This document shows positions 43,948-54,655 of a DNA stretch of 64,000 nucleotides, piece after piece. Position numbers and translations under genes: made by a program. The notes under the pieces are model-generated. The model saw nothing but the letters and a program-made list of their open reading frames with translations, did not search any database and was not told the DNA's origin. Source of the stretch: Gammaproteobacteria bacterium (GTDB lineage Bacteria > Pseudomonadota > Gammaproteobacteria > UBA6429 > Thiohalophilaceae); the NCBI GenBank assembly GCA_024275115.1, contig JAJRZT010000078.1:1-64000 (forward strand), read 5' to 3'. How positions within the stretch are numbered: the first letter of the stretch is position 1; every line of letters starts with the position of its first letter.

Positions 43948-45639
43948 CTACAACCGCCGTTTTATTATATCCGCTACCCGAAACGCATTCGCATAAATTG
44001 TCCAGGTATACGGCACACTGCCACCGGTTGGCATAAAACTGCCATCGGTCACATATAAATTATCTGCATCGTGTGCCTGACAGTCGGCATTTAGCACCGA
44101 TGTTTTCGGGTCGTTGCCAAAGCGGCAACCCCCGGCCATTAAATTGGCTGGCGGTGAACCACTCACGCTGCCACTGATATTTCTGGCATTCATTTGTTTT
44201 AAAACAGTTTCAGCTTTATTGACTAGATAATTCCCCACCACTAAATCGTGATCGTGGTAGCCGACCCGTACTTTAGCAACGGCTGAGCCCCACTTGTCTT
44301 TTACAGTCGAGTCCAGTGACACAAAACAATCATTGGTGGGTAACCAGTCGTTAAAGACTTCAAAACGAAAACGTTGTTTCTCTGTAAAGGCAGCATGCAC
44401 TTTTTGTTTTAATGGCTCACCCCAGATTAATTTATCATTATCACCCCACTTCATCGAGTCGGCTCGCGTAGTCGGGTTAGGATGGCTTAGCAAAAAATCT
44501 ATCGTGCCACCTTTAAGCTTTCCTTTAAACTTTTTATCATTAATAACATACCAGTCCTGCAGGCCACGATTAATAAATGGCCCACGTACTTTAAACTCAT
44601 CGACTTGCTGTGGTGATAAATCGTCATAATAAAATTCGCCGGTACCGGAGCCACCGGCAGAAAAAAGTAAATTCCTGCCAACTTGCGCGTGGTTGTTTGC
44701 CAAACCATCCGGGTGTTTTTCACCAGCAGAGGAAAGCAACAAACGGGCTGTTTCTACTGCCTGACAGGCCACAACAAAAACCGTGGCTGATATTTTTTGT
44801 TTTTTATTATCCGCGTCAAAATAATTTGCCTGAGTAACGTTACCTTTTGCATTGCTTTTAAGTTGATACACCTTTGCATATGGAATAATTTTGCATTTCC
44901 CTGTCGCAACCGCTTCATCCAGCAATGCAGCTCTGCCACTGCCTTTCGCACCGGTTGAGCAACCGTAACTGCCACAATAACCCGAATACGCGCAACCACC
45001 ACGGTTCCCAACAGCAAACGGTAAAATAGCACGCGGTGTTTGCAGTGACTGGTAATCGAGTATTTTGCAGGCCGTATCAAAATAACCGGAAATAGGGTGT
45101 TCGACTGTGGGCGGATAGGGGAAGTCTTTTGTCGAGCGCGGCTCGGCAAAGGCATGATTAACCGCATGCCCCGACACGCCGACCAATCTTTCAACCTGCT
45201 CGTAGTAAGGTTCCAATATGTCATATTGAATTGGCCAATCCACGACGTTAGCACCTTCTATCTCGCCAAACTCGGAGCGTAAATGAAAATCAACCGGCTT
45301 TAGCCGGTAAAAATAGCCACTCATAAAATTGGACGAGCCCCCCACACAATTACCGTTCCAGAAACTCCAGCCCGATTCAGAGGTCGCTTCTGCCGCCCAG
45401 TTATACTTGCCATCGTCACCCTTGCCAGCATAATCTTCAATAACATGCTGCTCATCTTTAAGTGGTGGTGTATAGACATCACGGCGACAACAGGCCAGTT
45501 CATCTTTGTAAAAATCTTTTTCCGTAAACCAGGGGCCTTTTTCAAGCACAACAACCGAAAAACCGGCCTTCGCTAACGTATAAGCAACCGGGCTGGCACC
45601 GGCACCACTGCCCACAATACAAACATCAAAATCCTTCAT
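43948..45639 (-). CDS. GMC-family FAD oxidoreductase
   Basis: 563 residues. FAD-binding Rossmann motif DVCIVGSGAGASPVAYTLAKAG at residues 4-25 (given in part: VGSGAGASPVAY), NCVGGSSNFMSGYFYRL, a Cys-rich patch GGCAYSGYCGSYGCSTGAKGS (four Cys; possible iron-sulfur or disulfide site), and the C-terminal GGSVPYTWTIYANAFR. The next gene encodes the small subunit of gluconate-2-dehydrogenase type, which suggests a membrane-linked sugar or alcohol dehydrogenase complex with Tat co-export. The substrate is not known. Translationally overlaps the small-subunit gene by four bases. Confidence 0.87.
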   Translation of the reverse strand: MKDFDVCIVGSGAGASPVAYTLAKAGFSVVVLEKGPWFTEKDFYKDELACCRRDVYTPPLKDEQHVIEDYAGKGDDGKYNWAAEATSESGWSFWNGNCVGGSSNFMSGYFYRLKPVDFHLRSEFGEIEGANVVDWPIQYDILEPYYEQVERLVGVSGHAVNHAFAEPRSTKDFPYPPTVEHPISGYFDTACKILDYQSLQTPRAILPFAVGNRGGCAYSGYCGSYGCSTGAKGSGRAALLDEAVATGKCKIIPYAKVYQLKSNAKGNVTQANYFDADNKKQKISATVFVVACQAVETARLLLSSAGEKHPDGLANNHAQVGRNLLFSAGGSGTGEFYYDDLSPQQVDEFKVRGPFINRGLQDWYVINDKKFKGKLKGGTIDFLLSHPNPTTRADSMKWGDNDKLIWGEPLKQKVHAAFTEKQRFRFEVFNDWLPTNDCFVSLDSTVKDKWGSAVAKVRVGYHDHDLVVGNYLVNKAETVLKQMNARNISGSVSGSPPANLMAGGCRFGNDPKTSVLNADCQAHDADNLYVTDGSFMPTGGSVPYTWTIYANAFRVADIIKRRL

Positions 45640-46304
45640 TTTATACCACCGGTTTTTTTCGCTAATAGCCAGTATTTTTTATCTGCAGGTGGGCGGGGGA
45701 AACCGGCCTGGTGTTCAAGCCACTGCCAGCCGGCCTTATTGGTATTACCACCATAAACAGGATCGCTCAGCAAGGCTTCAAAAATATAATTTAATAACAT
45801 TGATAACCAGTTTTCACCGGCTGTGCTTGCCGCTATTTTTTTTAAAACCCGTTCACCATCCACCTTGCTTAATTTTATAAAAGGACGGCCTGCCAGATTG
45901 TTGGCAACGCCATTCAGCCAGCCAACACCTTTTATTATAAAATCACCTTCGTCACTGTCGGCATCTGGCGTGTTCAGCATCACCTGTAAATACTCAAGCG
46001 CATGAATATCACTCGCACCCGGTGAAGCCTTCTCGCCAGTTGTTCGGGGAAATAAATGTTCCTGCACCGCAGCTACCGTTAACCACGGCTCTGATAAAGC
46101 CGCTTTACTACCAAGCTTAGTCTGAGCTTTAGCAGACACTAACCCTGCTACCGCAAACCCACCCATCAATGCAGCACTCTGCCCTAAAAACACACGCCGC
46201 GACTGGCGTTGTTGCTGTTGCTGCAAAATCGACTCGGGGATTTCTGCATCCCATTGCGCCAGCATCTTTTTAATATTCGTAGTGGTTGTTTTAAATTTTT
46301 TCAT
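45636..46304 (-). CDS. Tat-exported gluconate 2-dehydrogenase subunit 3-like protein
   Basis: 222 residues. A twin-arginine signal SRRVFLGQSAALMGGFAVAGL lies at residues about 35-55, after an N-terminal extension. The mature helical part with LTVAAVQEHLFPRT, PGASDIHALEYLQ and GVGWLNGVANNL fits the DUF1559/gluconate 2-DH subunit 3 type. It should chaperone and co-export the GMC subunit encoded immediately downstream (four-base overlap). A c-type cytochrome third subunit is not adjacent. Confidence 0.8.
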   Translation of the reverse strand: MKKFKTTTTNIKKMLAQWDAEIPESILQQQQQRQSRRVFLGQSAALMGGFAVAGLVSAKAQTKLGSKAALSEPWLTVAAVQEHLFPRTTGEKASPGASDIHALEYLQVMLNTPDADSDEGDFIIKGVGWLNGVANNLAGRPFIKLSKVDGERVLKKIAASTAGENWLSMLLNYIFEALLSDPVYGGNTNKAGWQWLEHQAGFPRPPADKKYWLLAKKTGGIK

Positions 46305-46310
46305 TTGCCA

Positions 46311-46811
46311 TTATTTTTTATTGGAGATTTTTAATTTCCATCTATCAAGAAAAGCCATAAATTTCTGTTTTGAATATTTCCGGCTGGAAAGAAACTCACC
46401 CGTGTCCTGCGAATGAATCACCTTACCATTCATATCTGCCACATACATATGAGGGTAGCCCAAATTTTTAGGGAAAGTAGCTAAAAATTTCTCATTGGCA
46501 TTTTCATCGCTCACATTTACTTTTAGAACCACAAAGGTTTGCTGTAAAGCCTGTTCAATCTGTTTATCACTTTTAATAAACCTGTCTAACAACTGGCACC
46601 AGCTACACCAGTCGCCACCCACTTCAATCAGGATCCGGCGCTGAGTTGCTGTTGCCAGTGCAATCGCAGCACGGCCATCTGCAAAGGGATCACGCGCCGG
46701 ATCATAGTGTGTGCTATAAGGCGGGAGTGCTGCTCCCTTAACACCCGCTGACGCTACAGTAAATCCCACCCACATAAACAGGGCAACAAATAAATAAGTA
46801 ATTTTCAACAT
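46311..46811 (-). CDS. Periplasmic thioredoxin-like protein
   Basis: About 166 residues with a signal peptide (FVALFMWVGFTVASAG). The active site is GDWCSWCQLLDRF (CxxC as CSWC), within a DUF255/thioredoxin_7-like domain; the cis-Pro loop is NLGYPHMYVAD. It lies 6 bases before the Tat small subunit, so all three genes probably form one operon, the thioredoxin serving disulfide chemistry for the Cys-rich GMC protein or its cytochrome partner (inference). A longer form from 46829 is possible. Confidence 0.8.
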   Translation of the reverse strand: MLKITYLFVALFMWVGFTVASAGVKGAALPPYSTHYDPARDPFADGRAAIALATATQRRILIEVGGDWCSWCQLLDRFIKSDKQIEQALQQTFVVLKVNVSDENANEKFLATFPKNLGYPHMYVADMNGKVIHSQDTGEFLSSRKYSKQKFMAFLDRWKLKISNKK

Positions 46812-46905
46812 GTTGAAATAGACAACCATTGTGGTAATTAATTCTAATTTTCACACTCTTATAGTACACTTTATTGACATTAAAAATATAGATTGAGAGA
46901 CCAGA

Positions 46906-48105
46906 ATGAAAATTGGCACCCCCCTTTCAAAAACAGCGACTAAAGTGATGTTACTCGGCTGTGGCGAACTTGGCAAAGAAGTGATTATCGCACTGCAACG
47001 CTTAGGTATTGAAGTGATTGGTGTTGATCGTTACAAAAATGCACCTGGCCATCAGGTGGCGCATCGCGCCTATGTAATTGATATGACCGATGCTGCAGCA
47101 TTAAAAACCCTTATCGAAAAAGAAAAACCGGATTTAGTGGTTCCTGAGATTGAGGCTATTGCAACTGATATGCTGGCTGAAATTGAGGCCGAAAAAATAG
47201 CAATAATTATTCCTACGGCTCGCGCGACACAACTGACTATGAACCGTGAAGGTATTCGCTGCCTTGCGGCAGAAACATTAAATATCGCCACATCAAAATA
47301 TGCCTTTGCAGAGTCACTCAATGAACTCAAAGCCGCTATTGATAATGGTATTGGTTTCCCCTGTATTGTAAAACCGGTAATGTCGTCATCCGGCAAAGGT
47401 CAGTCCACCATTAATAATGCAGATGATATTCAGGTTGCCTGGGACTATGCCATCAGTGGTGCACGGGTTGCAACGACCCGCATTATTGTTGAAGAAAAAA
47501 TTAATTTTGATTATGAAATAACCCTGCTGACCGTGCGCACGCTAGATGCTAACGGTGAAGTGAATACTTATTTCTGCGAGCCCATCGGCCATATTCAACA
47601 ACAGGGCGACTATGTTGAAAGCTGGCAGCCACAGCAAATGCACACCGCCACTTTAGAAAAAGCGCAGCATATCGCAAAAACGGTGACTAACAATCTAGGC
47701 GGCAGGGGTTTGTTTGGTGTTGAATTATTTATAAAAGGTGATGAAGTTTATTTTAGTGAAGTAAGTCCTCGCCCACATGATACCGGCATGGTTACCATGA
47801 TCACTCAATACCAGAATGAATTTGAACTGCATGCCCGCGCAATTTTAGGTTTGCCTGTATCAACGGCATTACACACGGCAGGTGCCAGTGCGGTAATTTA
47901 TGGTGGTATGGATAAAACAGGTATTGAATTTGCAAACATAGAAAAAGCCCTTGCTGTTCCACAAACCGACATTCGTTTGTTTGGTAAGCCAGAAGCCTTT
48001 ATTAAACGCCGTATGGGGGTTACGCTGGCTTATGCTGATAGCACGAATGCAGCACGTGGGCGCGCTAAAAAAGCAGCCAGGTTGGTTAAGCCACAGGATG
48101 GCTAA
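46906..48105 (+). CDS. purT: Formate-dependent phosphoribosylglycinamide formyltransferase
   Basis: 399 residues, an ATP-grasp enzyme: [72 protein letters not shown] and the C-terminal [10 protein letters not shown]. It formylates GAR with formate and ATP in purine synthesis. Length and motif order are those of E. coli PurT (392). Single gene, with a -10-like TATAGT upstream. Confidence 0.94.
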   Translation: MKIGTPLSKTATKVMLLGCGELGKEVIIALQRLGIEVIGVDRYKNAPGHQVAHRAYVIDMTDAAALKTLIEKEKPDLVVPEIEAIATDMLAEIEAEKIAIIIPTARATQLTMNREGIRCLAAETLNIATSKYAFAESLNELKAAIDNGIGFPCIVKPVMSSSGKGQSTINNADDIQVAWDYAISGARVATTRIIVEEKINFDYEITLLTVRTLDANGEVNTYFCEPIGHIQQQGDYVESWQPQQMHTATLEKAQHIAKTVTNNLGGRGLFGVELFIKGDEVYFSEVSPRPHDTGMVTMITQYQNEFELHARAILGLPVSTALHTAGASAVIYGGMDKTGIEFANIEKALAVPQTDIRLFGKPEAFIKRRMGVTLAYADSTNAARGRAKKAARLVKPQDG

Positions 48106-48128
48106 CAACCATATTGTTTGCTGCCTTT

Positions 48129-48156
48129 GATGGGTTACGCTATCGCTTCACCCATC
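48129..48156. terminator. Hairpin between convergent genes (repeat-like)
   Basis: GATGGGT and ACCCATC arms with a 14-base loop TACGCTATCGCTTC. The GATGGGTTACGCTATCGCTT...ACCCATCCTAC word is a common intergenic repeat type in gammaproteobacteria. It lies between purT and the cyclase gene and may terminate either transcript. Confidence 0.5.
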
Positions 48157-48178
48157 CTACAAGCCTTCAATGATAATT

Positions 48179-51100
48179 TTATTTGTTTACAACACGTTGC
48201 TGAGCGGTGAAAGCATCCATACTATCGGTTACCCGTTGCACTAAACCTAACGCCGCTTGCTGCTCGGCTATTGATATCGCTTGTTGATAACAGTTTAGCG
48301 CCTGCTCTGGATCTTTTTTATTTAGTAACTCTGCTTTTAAGCGTAATAATTCGGCATACCAGAATACTTCGCCGGTTTCATCGACGGCTTGCAAACCGTT
48401 GGCTACAATTTCCAGGCCTTCTTCTGTATTGCCTTCACGCAAACAAATACTGGTATCAATCGCTATTTGTAACGTCTGGCCTAAACGCGCACCGGGTTCT
48501 TTATAGGCATGAAAACCATTTTTAATCAGACTATGGCCACGTTTAATTTTTTCTGCATCATCGGCTTGCGCAAGCGCCCAGCCTAGTAACAACTTTCCTT
48601 TGTGTATCCAGAAAAAAGCATGCTCTTCTGAAAGGTCGATTTCTTCCTGTGCATAAATTTTTGTTTTCTCCGGCTTATCCTGCATATAGCTTAACCATGC
48701 GGAAAAGTTAAGCGCATAGGCAAGGCTGAAAGGATGGTCTAACTCTCTGGCTAATTGAATCGCTTGTTTTGAATAATGCTCTGCTTGCTCGGCATTGCCT
48801 AACAGCCAGCTATTTAATGCTGCAAAAGCTAAATTGCAAACACTGGCATCCTGGCCACTTTTATAGGTAAAGGAGCGATCTCTCGATTTACTGTCGAGTT
48901 CCAGCACTTTTTCAATATGCCGCATCGCCAGTTGTGGCTGCCCCATAAAATAATTAATTAAACCTAAAGCCTGATGAGATTCAATTTGCATTGACTCATC
49001 TTGCAACTTATCGGCTATATCGAGCATTTGTGTGGCAGCATCAAGTGCTTCTAAAAATTCGGAACGTACAACCGAGAAAGCGTAAAATCCCCACAGTACA
49101 GGGAATAGGTCTTCACCTACGCCAACGGTTTTACATAATTCATACGCGCGTTTATAGGCATTCTCAACCTCCGGTGCGGCATAGCCTTTGGTTGCGGTTA
49201 ATACTGGACCCAATGTCATTTGTAAATACAGTTCACGACGACGATTACGTTCTGAATCGGAAACATGCTGTAATAAATTTAAGCCTTGCTTGGCATGTTC
49301 GATGGCTTCCACACTGGCCGATTGTTCAAGCGCATGTGAGCCCGCCTTAATCCACCAGTCAAGTGCAGTTTCATAATTGGCAGCGACAGTAAAGTGGTGC
49401 GCAATTTGTTCCGGGCGATTTTCTGTAATCGTTGTATATTCATCAATTAACACTGATGCAATACGTTGATGTAACTTTTGCTTATGCGACTTCAATAATG
49501 ATGATGCGGCGGCATCTTGAATAAGTGCATGTTTAAATATAAAGTCGGCATTGGGGGGCAAGCCACGTCGATAGAGTAACTCCGCATCCACTAGATCCTG
49601 CAAAGCAGCATCTAGTTCATCCTGCCCTTTAGATATTACCGAACGCAGTAGTTTATAACTAAACTCACGGCCTAATGCTGCACCAAGTTGGGCAACTTCT
49701 TTTGCAGCGCCCATACTATCGAGCCGCGCAGTTAATGAGTCCTGCAAGGTTGCGGGAATGGATTGTTCTAAAATTAAGTTCTCTGATACCGTATCATTGA
49801 GTACAAACTTATTGCCTACAAAACGTAACAAGTCAGACTCAAGTAACATCTTGGTGAGCTCTTCAACAAATAGGGGGATGCCGTCTGTTTTATTAACAAT
49901 ATGCTCAATCATTTCTGGCGGTAACGATTTATTGTTGGTGAGTGATAACAGCATGGACTCAATATCAACTTGCTCAAGATTATCAACATGCAAAATGTTA
50001 AGTGAGTCTGATTCAGCCCATGAAATATCAAAATTAGGCCGACAGGTAAAAACTGCAAAAATATTATGCTTGGGCACAACATCAATTAGATTATTCAGCA
50101 ATTCAAGAGTTGAAGGATCAACCCAGTGCAAATCTTCAACAATCAATAGCATGGGTAATTGCTGTGACGCATGTACCAGTAATTCGGTAACCAGCTCAAT
50201 CATGCGTATTTTACGTTTTTGTGGTGAGATAATAATTTCCTTATCCCGTGTACTTAATGGCAAACCTAAGAATGTTGCAAACAATGGGAAAGCTTCTTCA
50301 ACGTCAAACTGATCCCGCTCCAGAAAACTACGCAGTTTATTGCGTTTTTCATCTACAGACAGGCTGGAGGTTAAACCAATAATGCGCTGTAACACGTTTA
50401 TAATAGGGCTAAAGCTACTGGCTTCACCATAAGCATGGCAGCGCGCCACAACAAGCTGGTATTCGTCACTGTTTAGTTCGTCACGGCAGGCTTTCAGTAA
50501 ACGGGACTTGCCTATCCCTGCATCACCATTCACGACGGCAATACAACCCTGCCCTTGCACCGATTTATCCCAGAGGCCTAATAATTTTTTAAGCTCATAC
50601 TCACGGCCAATAATTCTTGAACTGGTTTTACCACTGGCATCAATAATATTATTTTTATTATCAATACTTTCAATCACCTGATAAGCCGTTACTGCTTCGG
50701 CAATGCCTTTAATCTGTAATTTTCCCTTTGGATTAAAATTAAAGTCGTCTTTAATCAGTTGGTAACTGGCTTCACTGATGAGTATTTGATTGCTACCTGC
50801 AAGTGACTGTAAACGTGCAGCGACATTGGGCGTTTTCCCCAGGGCTAAATGCTCTTTTTTAACCCCGGAGCCCAGCTCACTGGTAACCACAAGGCCGGTA
50901 TTAATACCGATACGCACGGCCAGCGTGTGATTTTTAGGTAAGGTGAAAGCACGGTTTAGTGCCTTAATGGCATTAATCATTTCAAGTGCACTTACTGCAG
51001 CGCGGCGTGCGTCATCTTCATGCGCATGAGGGAAACCAAAATAAACCAGCAAGCCATCGCCCAGAAACTGGGCAATATGACCATCGTAACGATGCACTAT

Positions 51101-51376
51101 CTCGCCACAGGCTTTTTGGTAGTGGTGGATAACTTCACGTAAATCTTCCGGGTCAAGGTAGTCCGAAAGTTGAGTTGAGTCGACTAAATCGCAAAACATA
51201 ACCGTTAACTGACGGCGTTCAGCTATATTGCCATCGAGCGTTTCAATAGCGGCGATCCCAGACGCTGGAATTTGCTCAGAAGAACTGAAACGCATATCAA
51301 ATTTTGCGCCACATTCGCCACAAAATTTAAATCCACCGGGGCTTTCAAATCCACATGAAGGGCAAGTCACTTTCAT
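48179..51376 (-). CDS. Zinc-ribbon adenylate/guanylate cyclase with AAA and TPR domains
   Basis: 1065 residues. Zinc ribbon at 1-25 (CPSCGF..CGECGA), class III cyclase at about 50-230 (LTVMFCDLVDSTQLSDYL with both metal Asp residues; QFLGDGLLVYFG), AAA_16 ATPase at about 255-500 (VNGDAGIGKSRLLK, LLIVEDLHWVDPSTLELL), and TPR-like helices to the end. These large STAND-type regulators join cyclic-nucleotide synthesis to signal sensing; the trigger is unknown. No partner gene is adjacent. Complete by length and motif order. Confidence 0.9.
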   Translation of the reverse strand: MKVTCPSCGFESPGGFKFCGECGAKFDMRFSSSEQIPASGIAAIETLDGNIAERRQLTVMFCDLVDSTQLSDYLDPEDLREVIHHYQKACGEIVHRYDGHIAQFLGDGLLVYFGFPHAHEDDARRAAVSALEMINAIKALNRAFTLPKNHTLAVRIGINTGLVVTSELGSGVKKEHLALGKTPNVAARLQSLAGSNQILISEASYQLIKDDFNFNPKGKLQIKGIAEAVTAYQVIESIDNKNNIIDASGKTSSRIIGREYELKKLLGLWDKSVQGQGCIAVVNGDAGIGKSRLLKACRDELNSDEYQLVVARCHAYGEASSFSPIINVLQRIIGLTSSLSVDEKRNKLRSFLERDQFDVEEAFPLFATFLGLPLSTRDKEIIISPQKRKIRMIELVTELLVHASQQLPMLLIVEDLHWVDPSTLELLNNLIDVVPKHNIFAVFTCRPNFDISWAESDSLNILHVDNLEQVDIESMLLSLTNNKSLPPEMIEHIVNKTDGIPLFVEELTKMLLESDLLRFVGNKFVLNDTVSENLILEQSIPATLQDSLTARLDSMGAAKEVAQLGAALGREFSYKLLRSVISKGQDELDAALQDLVDAELLYRRGLPPNADFIFKHALIQDAAASSLLKSHKQKLHQRIASVLIDEYTTITENRPEQIAHHFTVAANYETALDWWIKAGSHALEQSASVEAIEHAKQGLNLLQHVSDSERNRRRELYLQMTLGPVLTATKGYAAPEVENAYKRAYELCKTVGVGEDLFPVLWGFYAFSVVRSEFLEALDAATQMLDIADKLQDESMQIESHQALGLINYFMGQPQLAMRHIEKVLELDSKSRDRSFTYKSGQDASVCNLAFAALNSWLLGNAEQAEHYSKQAIQLARELDHPFSLAYALNFSAWLSYMQDKPEKTKIYAQEEIDLSEEHAFFWIHKGKLLLGWALAQADDAEKIKRGHSLIKNGFHAYKEPGARLGQTLQIAIDTSICLREGNTEEGLEIVANGLQAVDETGEVFWYAELLRLKAELLNKKDPEQALNCYQQAISIAEQQAALGLVQRVTDSMDAFTAQQRVVNK

Positions 51377-51656
51377 TCGTTAACCATATTTTACTGTTAA
51401 TACTTTATGACGAACTTGACCAATTAAAACACCATAAATATTAATGGCATTAGACTCGTAGGGGAACGGTTCGCTTTGCTGAATATACTTAATAATATAA
51501 GAATAGTATACGTAATGTGCAATTTCTGGTCATTTTTTATACATGTGAATTAAGTGCGACCACTATAACGAGCAGCATAAGCCCGTGTCTGCAACTCCCA
51601 ATTTTAGATTATCGGGAAAATCAGAACGTACACGAACTGATACGTTGAAGTCGGGC

Positions 51657-53249
51657 TTACTCAACTGCCTGACTACGAAGATAATCTTCATAAGTACCAC
51701 TAAAGTTAACCAGTCCATCATTTTTCATTTCAATGATACGGGTTGCAAGTGATGACACAAACTCACGGTCATGGCTGACAAAAATAAGCGTACCGGGATA
51801 ATTCTCAAGTGCATTATTCAGTGATTCAATGGATTCCATATCAAGGTGGTTGGTGGGTTCGTCCATTAATAAAATGTTGGGCTTTAACAACATGAGTTTA
51901 CCAAATAACATCCGCCCCTGCTCACCACCGGAAATAACTTTGACTGATTTATTAATGTCATTTTGTGAAAACAGCATTTTACCTAAAATACCGCGAATAG
52001 CCTGCTCGTCATCGCCTTCCTGTTGCCACTGGCTCATCCAGTCAAACAGGTTCATGTCTTTTTCAAAATCTTCGGCATGATCCTGTGCAAAATAACCAAG
52101 CGTGTGGTTTTCGGACAACTTGACTCGGCCACTGTCCGGCTCAAGATCATTCGCCAACGTCCGTAACAGCGTTGTTTTGCCAATGCCGTTCGGGCCGATA
52201 ATGGCAATACGCTCGCCTACTTCAACCAGCATATTCAAATCGGTAAACAGCGGCGTGTCGTCAAAGCCTTTGGCTAAATCTTTAACTTCCAGAGCTAAAC
52301 GGTATAGTTGTTTCGCCTGATCAAAACGAATAAAAGGATTGACCCGGCTGGACGGCTTAATGTCCTCAAGTTTAATTTTTTCCATTTGCTTCGCACGAGA
52401 GGTCGCCTGCTTGGCCTTGGATGCATTCGCAGAAAAACGACTAACAAAGGTTTGCAGCTCAGCAATTTGTGCTTTTTTCTTGGCATTATCGGCTAACTGC
52501 CGATTACGCACTTCTGTCGACGCGGTCATGTAGGCATCATAATTACCAGGGTAAATGCGAATTTCACCAAAATCCAGATCCGCCATATGGGTGCAAACAC
52601 TGTTTAAAAAATGCCGATCATGCGAAATAATCACCATGGTGCTGTTGCGTTCGTTGATGATGTTTTCTAACCAGCGAATGGTATTAATGTCGAGGTTATT
52701 GGTCGGCTCATCGAGTAATAATATATCAGGGTCAGAGAATAAGGCCTGTGCCAATAATACCCGCAGTTTCCAACCGGGTGCCACTGCACTCATTAGACCG
52801 GTATGTTGTTCAAGCGGAATATCTAAACCGAATAATAATTCTCCGGCACGTGATTCAGCGGTATAGCCGTCCATTTCAGCAAATTCAACTTCCAGCTCCG
52901 CAACGCGCATGCCTTCATCTTCAGACATTTCGGGTAAAGAATATAAACGGTCGCGTTCTTCCTTCACCTTCCATAATTCCTCATGACCCATAATCACCGT
53001 ATCGACAACTGAATATTCTTCAAAGGCAAACTGATCCTGGCCTAACTTGCCCAGGCGTTCATTGGTGTCCACCGAATAAGTACCTGCGGTCGCATCCAGT
53101 TCACCACCTAAAATTTTCATAAAGGTGGACTTACCACAACCGTTCGCCCCAATTAAACCATAGCGATTGCCTTCGCCAAATTTGACGGATACGTTTTCAA
53201 ATAAGGGCTTGTCACCGAATTGAATAGTCAGGTTTGCTGTTGAAATCAA
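51657..53249 (-). CDS. ybiT: ABC-F ATPase YbiT
   Basis: 530 residues, equal to E. coli YbiT. Two ATPase domains: [12 protein letters not shown] and [11 protein letters not shown] (Walker A), [19 protein letters not shown] and [17 protein letters not shown] (signatures), and [15 protein letters not shown] and [14 protein letters not shown]. The linker (about 240-300) is Lys-rich. ABC-F proteins act on the ribosome during stalled or difficult translation. Confidence 0.93.
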   Translation of the reverse strand: MISTANLTIQFGDKPLFENVSVKFGEGNRYGLIGANGCGKSTFMKILGGELDATAGTYSVDTNERLGKLGQDQFAFEEYSVVDTVIMGHEELWKVKEERDRLYSLPEMSEDEGMRVAELEVEFAEMDGYTAESRAGELLFGLDIPLEQHTGLMSAVAPGWKLRVLLAQALFSDPDILLLDEPTNNLDINTIRWLENIINERNSTMVIISHDRHFLNSVCTHMADLDFGEIRIYPGNYDAYMTASTEVRNRQLADNAKKKAQIAELQTFVSRFSANASKAKQATSRAKQMEKIKLEDIKPSSRVNPFIRFDQAKQLYRLALEVKDLAKGFDDTPLFTDLNMLVEVGERIAIIGPNGIGKTTLLRTLANDLEPDSGRVKLSENHTLGYFAQDHAEDFEKDMNLFDWMSQWQQEGDDEQAIRGILGKMLFSQNDINKSVKVISGGEQGRMLFGKLMLLKPNILLMDEPTNHLDMESIESLNNALENYPGTLIFVSHDREFVSSLATRIIEMKNDGLVNFSGTYEDYLRSQAVE

Positions 53250-53380
53250 AGTATTTTACCGCTTGAAATTGAAAGTTACGAAGGGAGTGCTACAAAGTGG
53301 GCGCGATTGTATCAAATACTCACCCACTTGCAAAAAGCTAAATTCGATATTTAGCTCGTAATCGTAAAATAATGGCTTTA

Positions 53381-53779
53381 TTATTCATAAAGAACGCCAT
53401 CCACATAAAACCATTGGCTATTTTGTTTCACGAAGCGGCTCACTTCATGTATTTTCTGCTTTTTATTTTGCACTTGATAACGGGCAATAAACTCAACCGT
53501 TCCGTATTCATCAAGGGGACTACCCTGATTTGTTCCCAATACCTCTAATTTTAACCAGTCAACCGCATCCTCTTCTAACCCCAGCTGTACGGGGCGAGTC
53601 GAGTCGTGCCAGGTGCGCAACAAATAGGCTTCATCGCATAAGACATAAGCACTATAGCGTGAGCGCATTAATGCCTGTGCTGTTAGTGCGCCAATGCCCT
53701 GTTCGAGATACTGACCACAACATTGCAGGTACTTTATTTTTGAACCACAGGGGCACAATTTTGGGGCTTTAACAGGCAC
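53381..53779 (-). CDS. ychJ: YchJ-family SEC-C motif protein
   Basis: 132 residues. The zinc-binding SEC-C motif at the N-terminus is LCPCGSKIKYLQCCGQ; ALMRSRYSAYVL and EYGTVEFIARYQ then follow the UPF0225/YchJ pattern to a conserved WFYVDG. E. coli YchJ also has a C-terminal SEC-C copy that is missing here. Function is unknown. Confidence 0.9.
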   Translation of the reverse strand: MPVKAPKLCPCGSKIKYLQCCGQYLEQGIGALTAQALMRSRYSAYVLCDEAYLLRTWHDSTRPVQLGLEEDAVDWLKLEVLGTNQGSPLDEYGTVEFIARYQVQNKKQKIHEVSRFVKQNSQWFYVDGVLYE

Positions 53780-53892
53780 TATCTAACCTTACATTTCAAG
53801 TGTTTTCAGGCATTTTTGTAGTCTAAATTCCAATGCGAATCTGTTATTATAGACGCTTTCTGATGTAAGCGTTTAAGTACTGGAAGCCTGTT

Positions 53893-54279
53893 ATGAGATT
53901 ATTTTTTAAATATTTTTTTAAAACCATCCGCATCATTCTCGGCCCCCTTGTTTTGTTTGTTAATTGGGTAACAATGCCTAAAGGTGTCGAGCGCCCGGCA
54001 GAGCAGCAGCAACAAATTGATGCTGAGGCAAAAAGTCTCACCCTATACCAATTCAAAACCTGTCCCTACTGCATTAAAGTAAAGCGTATGATGAAACGTT
54101 TGTCGCTTAATATTGAAATACTCGACGCACAATACAACACGCAAGCCCGCGAAGAACTCTTATCTCAGGGTGGAAAAATTGCTGTGCCTTGTTTAAAAAT
54201 TACCAACGAACAAGGTGAAAAGACCTGGATGTATGAATCGGCAGAAATTAACCGCTATTTAGAACAGCGTTTTGCCTGA
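53893..54279 (+). CDS. Membrane-anchored glutaredoxin
   Basis: 128 residues. A basic, aromatic N-terminus and one hydrophobic segment (IILGPLVLFVNWVT) precede a glutaredoxin domain with active site FKTCPYCIKVKRM (CPYC), VPCLKI (cis-Pro) and a final GlxxYL helix (INRYLEQ). It would reduce disulfides or glutathionylated thiols near the membrane on the cytoplasmic side. The next gene overlaps its end by 8 bases. Confidence 0.87.
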   Translation: MRLFFKYFFKTIRIILGPLVLFVNWVTMPKGVERPAEQQQQIDAEAKSLTLYQFKTCPYCIKVKRMMKRLSLNIEILDAQYNTQAREELLSQGGKIAVPCLKITNEQGEKTWMYESAEINRYLEQRFA

Positions 54280-54547
54280 CAGCAAACAACCCGCTAGCAA
54301 CAATCTTCTGCAAGGATCATTATTATCCGATCCTCAGCAATTACTTAAACTGGCAAACTACCAAGTGCCCTTTGGGAAATATAAAGGCCAGTTACTTATC
54401 GACTTGCCTGAACCTTATGTTGTGTGGTTTGCAGGGAAAGGTTTCCCTAAAGGTGAACTTGGGGTTATGTTGAGCATTGTGTATGAGATTAAGGTGAATG
54501 GGCTGGAGTATTTGTTTGAGCCTTTGCGAAAAAATAAAGCTTTTTAA
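54272..54547 (+). CDS. DUF3820 family protein
   Basis: 91 residues, all the core motifs of DUF3820 present: YQVPFGKYKGQLLIDLPEPYVVWFAGKGFPKGELG, seen in parts (VPFGKYKGQLL, WFAGKGFPKGELG). Function unknown, sometimes named a putative virulence or quorum-sensing-related factor, which is weak evidence. Its stop codon is the first base triplet of the AACCAC-family repeat at 54545. Confidence 0.87.
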   Translation: MPDSKQPASNNLLQGSLLSDPQQLLKLANYQVPFGKYKGQLLIDLPEPYVVWFAGKGFPKGELGVMLSIVYEIKVNGLEYLFEPLRKNKAF

Positions 54548-54643
54548 CCACAACGGACACGAAGGACACGACGAGAAAAAATAAATTAATCTTTACGTCG
54601 TGTACCCAAAACACTTCGTGGGGCAGGCTCTCCGTTGTGGTTA
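54545..54643. repeat. Inverted-repeat element (AACCAC family), copy 3
   Basis: 13-base perfect ends (TAACCACAACGGA and TCCGTTGTGGTTA) frame about 73 bases including CACGAAGGACACGACG-like and CGTCGTGTACCC-like pieces that pair imperfectly. It is shorter and more decayed than copies 1 and 2. Again it sits between convergent genes, and its left end supplies the stop codon TAA of the DUF3820 gene. Confidence 0.8.
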
Positions 54644-54655
54644 AAAATATTTTTA

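Noticed and set aside
49758..50312. 184-codon plus-strand frame opposite the cyclase-AAA gene
   Set aside because: Lies within conserved ATPase coding sequence of the other strand and is Ser/Asn-biased; a typical antisense shadow.
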